DNA of 64,000 nt from Maribacter ulvicola (lineage in GTDB: Bacteria; Bacteroidota; Bacteroidia; Flavobacteriales; Flavobacteriaceae). Position numbers and translations under genes: made by a program. The notes beneath the pieces were generated by a model, which saw only the letters and a list, made by a program, of their open reading frames with translations, was not told the DNA's origin and ran no database searches. The DNA lies in contig NZ_FTMA01000003.1 in assembly GCF_900155985.1 (NCBI RefSeq), forward strand, positions 1 through 64,000, in the 5' to 3' direction. Positions 59,056 to 64,000 of the stretch are shown here, one piece after another (the stretch's first letter is position 1; each line of letters opens with the position of its first letter).

Positions 59056-61113
59056 CTATGCGATTTTTCCTTCTAAATCTAAAAGAAATGCATATTCCTT
59101 AGCCACCTCTCGCAAAGACTCAAACCTGCCCGAAGCACCGCCATGACCTGCTTCCATATTAGTATTTAGCAATAATTGATGATTATCTTTTTTTAATTCT
59201 CTTAGTTTGGCAACCCACTTTGCAGGCTCGAAATACTGAACTTGAGAGTCATGAAGCCCTGTTGTAACCAACATATGAGGATAATCTTGAGCGGTTACAT
59301 TATCATAAGGAGAATATGATTTCATATAATCATAGTATTCCATTTCATTAGGGTTACCCCATTCATCATATTCTCCCGTAGTTAGCGGTATAGAATCATC
59401 TAACATAGTAGTTACTACATCTACAAAAGGCACAGCGGCAATGATACCGTTATAAATATTGGGTTGCATATTACTGATAGCCCCCATTAACAGACCACCG
59501 GCAGAACCGCCCATAGCATACAAGTGCTTTTCACTGGTCATTTTTTGTTCAATTAAATACTTAGAACAATCTATAAAATCTGTAAACGTATTTTTCTTTT
59601 GCAGTAGCTTTCCCGTTTCGTACCATCTACGCCCTAAGTACTCACCCCCCCTAACGTGAGCAATAACAAATACAAATCCGCGGTCCAACAAGCTTAACCT
59701 AACCGTAGAAAAATAGGGGTCAATGGTTGAACCGTACGATCCATAGGCATATTGTAAAATTGGTGTGTTTTCACCTAAGACGGTATCTTTCCTGTATACG
59801 ACGGACATCGGTATTTTCTCGCCATCTCTTGCAGTTGCCCACAAACGTTCTTCTTTATAATTGTCCTTATCAAACAATCCGCCAAGAACCTCTTGTTCTT
59901 TTTTAATTTCCTTGGTCTTAGTACGCATATTAAAATCTATAACCGAACTAGGTGTTGACATAGAGTTATAAGAATATCTTAAAACCTCCGTATCAAAATC
60001 AGGATTACTACCCACATAAGCAGTATAAGTTTCATTTTTAAAAGGCAAGAAATACGCTCCGGTTCCATCCCAACGAATAATTCTAATCTTATTCAGTCCG
60101 TTCTCACGCTCAGAAAGTACATAATATTCTTTGAAAATATCAATATCCTCTAAAAGCACATCTTTCCTATGAGAAATGAATTCTTGCCAATGCTCAGAAG
60201 TAGTTTTATCTTCTGATGTTCGCATCAATTTAAAATTCTCTGCCTTATCCTTATTGGTTAATATGTAAAAGCTATCCTCATAATGAAAAATAGTATATTC
60301 TAAGCCACGTTCTCTTGGTGAAAACACCTGGAATTCTCCATCAGGATTATCCGTAGAAAGAATTTGAAACTCAGAAGTCAAAGTGCTAAACGAACCAATA
60401 ACTAAGTATTTTTTAGATTTTGTCCTATAAATAAATGTGCTGAACGTATCATCTTGCTCATGAAAAATCAACACATCCTCAGATGTTGGCGTACCTAATT
60501 TATGCTTGTAAATTTTATCTGACCGAAGGGTAACCGGATCTTTACGCGTATAAAACAAAGTTTCATTATCATTTGCCCAAACTCCGCCACCTGTCGTATT
60601 TTCTATCTTATCATCTAAGACAGCCCCCGTTTCAAGGTCTTTAATCTGTAGGGTATACTGTCTTCTAGAAACCGTATCCACACCAAAAGCGGCCATTTTA
60701 TTGTTTGGACTTATGGCAATACCACCAAGACTAAAGTAATCATGCCCTTTAGCCATGTCATTACAATTAAACATGATTTCTTCCTCAGCATTTAGATCAT
60801 TCTTAAATCTAGAATATAAAGGATATTCACCCCCAATAATATACCTAGTACTATACCAATAATCATTCAATTTATAAGGTACAGATGAATCATCTTCTTT
60901 AATTCTCCCTTTCATTTCTTGAAAAAGAGACTCTTGAAAATCCTTGGTGTGCTGTGTTAACGCATCGTAATACTCATTCTCTGCTTCTAGATAAGAAATA
61001 ACATCTTTGTTTTCTTTATCATTTAGCCAATAGTAATTATCTACCCGTACATCATCATGAATAACTAATTCTTCGGGAACTTTTTGCGCCTTTGGCGGAT
61101 GCTTAACACTCAT
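59056..61113 (-). CDS. ptrB: Oligopeptidase B (S9 family prolyl-oligopeptidase)
   Basis: 685 residues. An N-terminal beta-propeller begins HPPKAQKVPEELVIHDDVRV then DNYYWLNDKENKDVISYL, the usual start of oligopeptidase B. The C-terminal alpha/beta hydrolase domain has GGSAGGLLMGA (nucleophile Ser) and the His in MEAGHGGASGRF. It cleaves small peptides after basic residues, in the cytoplasm. Length is normal. Monocistronic; divergent from the YbaB gene. Confidence 0.95.
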   Translation of the reverse strand: MSVKHPPKAQKVPEELVIHDDVRVDNYYWLNDKENKDVISYLEAENEYYDALTQHTKDFQESLFQEMKGRIKEDDSSVPYKLNDYWYSTRYIIGGEYPLYSRFKNDLNAEEEIMFNCNDMAKGHDYFSLGGIAISPNNKMAAFGVDTVSRRQYTLQIKDLETGAVLDDKIENTTGGGVWANDNETLFYTRKDPVTLRSDKIYKHKLGTPTSEDVLIFHEQDDTFSTFIYRTKSKKYLVIGSFSTLTSEFQILSTDNPDGEFQVFSPRERGLEYTIFHYEDSFYILTNKDKAENFKLMRTSEDKTTSEHWQEFISHRKDVLLEDIDIFKEYYVLSERENGLNKIRIIRWDGTGAYFLPFKNETYTAYVGSNPDFDTEVLRYSYNSMSTPSSVIDFNMRTKTKEIKKEQEVLGGLFDKDNYKEERLWATARDGEKIPMSVVYRKDTVLGENTPILQYAYGSYGSTIDPYFSTVRLSLLDRGFVFVIAHVRGGEYLGRRWYETGKLLQKKNTFTDFIDCSKYLIEQKMTSEKHLYAMGGSAGGLLMGAISNMQPNIYNGIIAAVPFVDVVTTMLDDSIPLTTGEYDEWGNPNEMEYYDYMKSYSPYDNVTAQDYPHMLVTTGLHDSQVQYFEPAKWVAKLRELKKDNHQLLLNTNMEAGHGGASGRFESLREVAKEYAFLLDLEGKIA

Positions 61114-61239
61114 ACAAACTTCATTATAAAATAAGACGGCAAAAATAAGACTAATTCACAGACCCCCGTTTTATTACCGCTAAAAACTGAAATGCCTCTA
61201 TTTTTAGTATTTTTACACGCTAAATCTAAAATTGAAATT

Positions 61240-61566
61240 ATGTTTGGAGATATGATGGGTATGATGGGAAAGCTTAAAGAGACCCAAAAAAAAGTGGAAG
61301 AAACCAAAAAAAGATTGGATACGGTTTCACTAGAAGAAAAGTCTAATGATGGTTTAATTTCTATTACCATAACCGCAAATAGAGAAATCAAAAAAATAGC
61401 AATAGATGACAGTCTTTTACAAGACAAAGAGCAATTAGAAGACTATTTGATCCTTACGTTGAACAAGGCAATACAGAATGCTACAAGGGTAAATGAAACC
61501 GAATTGGCCGCTGCCGCAAAAGACGGAATGCCCAATATTCCAGGTATGGACTCGTTATTTAAATAG
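61240..61566 (+). CDS. YbaB/EbfC nucleoid-associated protein
   Basis: 108 residues from ATG 61240; the longer frame starting at 61192 reads into the promoter and lacks family similarity. The start [20 protein letters not shown] and the strand [17 protein letters not shown] are those of YbaB/EbfC. A dimeric tweezer-like protein that binds DNA in the cytoplasm. It precedes a thioredoxin-like gene by 40 bases. Confidence 0.9.
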   Translation: MFGDMMGMMGKLKETQKKVEETKKRLDTVSLEEKSNDGLISITITANREIKKIAIDDSLLQDKEQLEDYLILTLNKAIQNATRVNETELAAAAKDGMPNIPGMDSLFK

Positions 61567-61606
61567 CAATACAGATTATTTGCTCTGAACCTTATAAATT
61601 TTAATT

Positions 61607-62059
61607 ATGAAGTATTTAATCTTAGTATTCATGATTCCGCTTTTTATTTCTACGCAAGCAGACTTCAATAGCGTAGATGATTCTAAATGGCTCACCAATT
61701 ATGACTCTGCCATTTCAAAAGCTAAAGAGCAAGATAAAAACGTTTTAGTATATTTTACGGGCAGCGACTGGTGCCCGCCTTGTAAAATGCTAAAAACTGA
61801 TTTATTCGATACCAACGAGTTTCAAAAGTTATCGAACAATTATATTCTTCTTTATATAGATGTTCCTAGAAACAAAGATTTAATATCAGAAAAGCAAATG
61901 GCTCACAACAAAGAATTGTTAAGCAAATTGAACAAAAGAAAAGTTTTTCCGATGTTCAAAATTCTGGACACCAAGGGGAATGAATTAGATCAATTAGCCG
62001 GCTATAGCATGAATGGTATTGTAGATTCTCATCTTAGTCTTTTAGAGAAGAACAAATAA
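61607..62059 (+). CDS. Exported thioredoxin-like protein
   Basis: 150 residues. A signal-peptide-like N-terminus (MKYLILVFMIPLFISTQA) is followed by a thioredoxin-fold domain with C56-x2-C59 in GSDWCPPCK and the cis-Pro region KRKVFPMFKI. It is of the thioredoxin_7/DsbD-gamma type and would act in the periplasm as a disulfide reductase or carrier. A terminator follows. Confidence 0.88.
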   Translation: MKYLILVFMIPLFISTQADFNSVDDSKWLTNYDSAISKAKEQDKNVLVYFTGSDWCPPCKMLKTDLFDTNEFQKLSNNYILLYIDVPRNKDLISEKQMAHNKELLSKLNKRKVFPMFKILDTKGNELDQLAGYSMNGIVDSHLSLLEKNK

Positions 62060-62079
62060 CAAACATTACTACCAATGAA

Positions 62080-62109
62080 AAAGGGCTTACTTAACGTAAG
62101 CCCTTTTTT
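62080..62109. terminator. Bidirectional terminator
   Basis: Stem AAAGGGCTTACTT / AACGTAAGCCCTTT with A- and T-runs, between the thioredoxin-like gene and the convergent OmpA-family gene. Confidence 0.88.
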
Positions 62110-62126
62110 AATCAACAACCTCACAT

Positions 62127-63227
62127 TTAATTATTGATTAATCTAAATTGAGTTCTTCTGTTTGCGGCGTGCTCTCTTGCCGTACAAGAAACACCATCAC
62201 TACATCTGTTCAATAATTTAGTTTCACCGTAACCGTTTGCTACCAAAAGACTAGAATTAACACCCTTTGTAATCAAGTAATCAGCAACAGCCTTAGCTCT
62301 TCTTTCAGAAAGATCTTGGTTAGACACCGCGCCACCTTGGGAGTCTGTATGTGAAGCTAATTCAACTTTAACACCAGGGTTTTGAGCTAACACAGGTAAT
62401 AATCTGTTATCAATAATACTCTTTGCCTGTGAAGTTAAAGTAGCGCTACCAGAATTCCAGTTTATTGGTAAAGCCTGGTACTCAACTAATGCACACTCTA
62501 TTTCTTTCCAAGTAGTTAACCCCCCTTTTTCTTTTAACACTTCTTTGGTAAGTGTAGTTGTCTTTGCAGGAACTATTTCTTCAACGGTATACGCATCTTT
62601 ATCCAAAACAGTTTTTGTAATTTCTCTGTACTCAGCAGGAATAATTTTCTCAACAACAGTTACAGGAGAAATCAATACTGATTTAGTGTACGATCCGTTT
62701 TTAGCAGCTAGTGGGCTACTTGTAAAAGAAGCATCATTTGCAAGGACCTGGGTAGAAACCGTCTCAAATTGCGCAGGATACCCTTTGTAACACCAGTACC
62801 TACAATCATCTGGATTGCCCGAATCACAATCAGGAGCTGCAACACCCAATTCCCATTGTGCGTAAGCAGGCTTTATTTCTAATGTTTGAATACTTGGAGA
62901 AAAAGAAGCTGGAATTACCTATAAAGCATTCCTTCCTCCCTTAGAAACGTAGGTTATAGTTTCTGTACCCCACTTCGCAGGAACCACTGTAAGTACTTTT
63001 TCTTCCTCTCTCACCAACACACGTTCCGTAATTGTTTTAAAAGTAGCAGGAATTGTCTTTAAAACCTTATAAGACGGGTTTGTTGTTATGGTAGTTGACT
63101 CGTTAACGTAAATATCTGGAGTTGTACAACGAACATAACATTTACCAGGTTCTGGATTTGAAGGCAAATCTTGTGCCATTGCAAAAGAAGCTGAAAACGC
63201 AACTGCTAGGAATAATACTTTTTTCAT
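62127..63227 (-). pseudogene. OmpA-family protein gene interrupted by an in-frame TAG
   Basis: The leftward frame from 63227 encodes a signal peptide (AVAFSASFAMAQ). Two extracytoplasmic repeats follow (KTIPATFKTITERVLVREEE, then VLTVVPAKWGTETITYVS). A single TAG at 62921-62919 interrupts it; the same frame then continues PAYAQWELGVAAPDCDSGN, another repeat, and an OmpA domain (SHTDSQGGAVSNQDLSERRA) to 62127. Without the stop it would be one 366-codon protein. It is either a recent nonsense mutation, a read error, or a suppressed stop. The OmpA part alone could restart from TTG 62849, but would lack a signal peptide. Confidence 0.85.
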
Positions 63228-63414
63228 TGAGATAGTGTTTAAAATTAATAATTGGTTATCTATAATTATTTACTTGAGGTTTTCCTGTTAGGTTGATGCA
63301 GGTTAGCGTGGGACATAATTTGGCAACCAACGCAATAACCCCTCAATATTTAAGACCTGGTATTATTTAAAAAGTCACTAAAAAACAGAGAAAATATTTT
63401 TTATCTTTAAGGAT

Positions 63415-63729
63415 ATGATTAAAATCGATAAAGATAAAGACGGATCATTTCATTTTATTTTAGAATCTGTAGATGGTAAAACATTATTAAAGAGCATCTC
63501 CTTCACCAGCAAGAACGAGGTAAATAATGTAATAAAGGATATTAGATGCTTTAAAAATGCCAATGGCAAATTTTTTGAACGAAAGACAAATACCGATGGT
63601 AAGTTTTTAGTTGAATTAAAAAATTCTAGCGGAAAAGTAATTGGCTCCAGCGGACTTTATTCTTCTGAAGCCGGTATGGAAAATGGTATTTTGAATATAT
63701 CTAACAGTTTAGACCTAGGTGTTAAATAG
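63415..63729 (+). CDS. YegP/DUF1508 family protein
   Basis: 104 residues with two copies of the DUF1508 repeat: SFHFILESVDGKTLLKSISF and KFLVELKNSSGKVIGSSGLY. Such small cytoplasmic proteins occur widely and have no settled function. Its last 8 bases overlap the convergent threonine aldolase-like gene. Confidence 0.9.
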   Translation: MIKIDKDKDGSFHFILESVDGKTLLKSISFTSKNEVNNVIKDIRCFKNANGKFFERKTNTDGKFLVELKNSSGKVIGSSGLYSSEAGMENGILNISNSLDLGVK

Positions 63730-64000
63730 CCACTAATTGCTTCAACAGTTTTTCATGCATCTCATCAGTATAATCCAAATGGGTGACCATTCTGAGTTTT
63801 CCCTGCCCCATGCCTATAATAAGAATGTCCTTTTCTTTTAAAGTATGTACAAACTGATCACTGGTCATAAATGATTCATCTATTTCAAAAATGACAATAT
63901 TGGTTTCAATAGGTTCCACCTTTTTAATGAAAGATTTTACAGACAATGCTTTACCGATCTCTTTTGCCTTTTTATGATCTTCTGCTAATCTATCTACATG
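63722..64000 (-). CDS. Threonine aldolase-like enzyme, C-terminal part (runs off the window)
   Basis: The leftward frame from the window edge carries HVDRLAEDHKKAKEIGKALS, then VEPIETNIVIFEIDE, and near the end MVTHLDYTDEMHEKLLKQL. This is the C-terminal domain of low-specificity L-threonine aldolase (Thr to Gly and acetaldehyde, PLP-dependent). The catalytic part lies outside. The internal TTG at 63946 is not a start. Confidence 0.85.
   Translation of the reverse strand, partial: HVDRLAEDHKKAKEIGKALSVKSFIKKVEPIETNIVIFEIDESFMTSDQFVHTLKEKDILIIGMGQGKLRMVTHLDYTDEMHEKLLKQLVAI

Noticed and set aside
61110-61427. Leftward frame overlapping YbaB
   Set aside because: It overlaps a clear YbaB gene on the other strand and shows no domain.

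Overview
The window looks like the chromosome of a marine-type Flavobacteriaceae member (Bacteroidota). The DNA is AT-rich, -7 promoter elements follow TAnnTTTG, and the gene content is typical of that family: YfhO-like membrane protein, DUF4834, BatA-type protein, DUF5777/YceI operon, ECF sigma factors, and a candidate capnine (sulfonolipid) synthesis locus. Genus is inferred only from gene content; Maribacter or Zobellia-like would fit.

Layout. 1-4.3 kb is accessory: the start of an IS110-family transposase, an attC-like structured repeat followed by a cassette-like gene with two HEPN RxxxxH motifs, an IS110 remnant, a fatty acid hydroxylase and a small lipoprotein. 4.7-11.4 kb holds housekeeping and conserved genes: methionine aminopeptidase, DUF1275, a lipoprotein followed by a (GTTAGGA)13 repeat, a HipA-like/DUF3037 pair, adenine deaminase and a GAF histidine kinase. 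11.9-19.2 kb is a probable Crp/Fnr-type regulon. It has a beta-barrel gene, a leftward operon of four membrane proteins, and a divergent rightward operon (lipoproteins, cytochrome c-like, YceI, OB-fold, DUF5777), followed by a Crp/Fnr regulator gene. Four TTGA-N6-TCAA palindromes sit at the three promoters, with identical spacing to the -7 position. 19.6-23.3 kb is a graveyard: frameshifted hipA remnant, truncated flavodoxin-like gene, IS481 fragment and a complete-looking IS3-family element with a -1 frameshift signal, plus an intact ferredoxin-cyclase fusion.

23.4-30.5 kb is a roughly 7.1-kb integrated element in the 3' end of tRNA-Ser(UGA). It has a 16-bp tRNA-end duplication, 25-bp repeats just inside both ends, a tyrosine recombinase, an excisionase-like HTH protein, a Rep-like protein with a zinc ribbon, a phage DUF6046-like protein and several very small genes. 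No packaging, conjugation or coat genes are recognisable, so it may be an undescribed satellite or minimal integrative element.

30.7-64 kb is mostly core genome: glycosyltransferase, BatA-like protein, a dihydroorotase-like protein lacking metal ligands, esterase, MBL hydrolase, Bcp peroxiredoxin, and an endonuclease III lacking its iron-sulfur cysteines. Next come two tandem-duplicated ECF sigma genes, each followed by a paralogous 47-residue gene, then uvrA, RluA-type pseudouridine synthase, AI-2E family transporter, flippase/glycosyltransferase/YfhO operon, the GNAT-like/cysteate acyltransferase-like/cysteine synthase-like locus, oligopeptidase B, YbaB, a thioredoxin-like protein, an OmpA-family gene broken by an in-frame stop, YegP-like protein and the end of a threonine aldolase gene.
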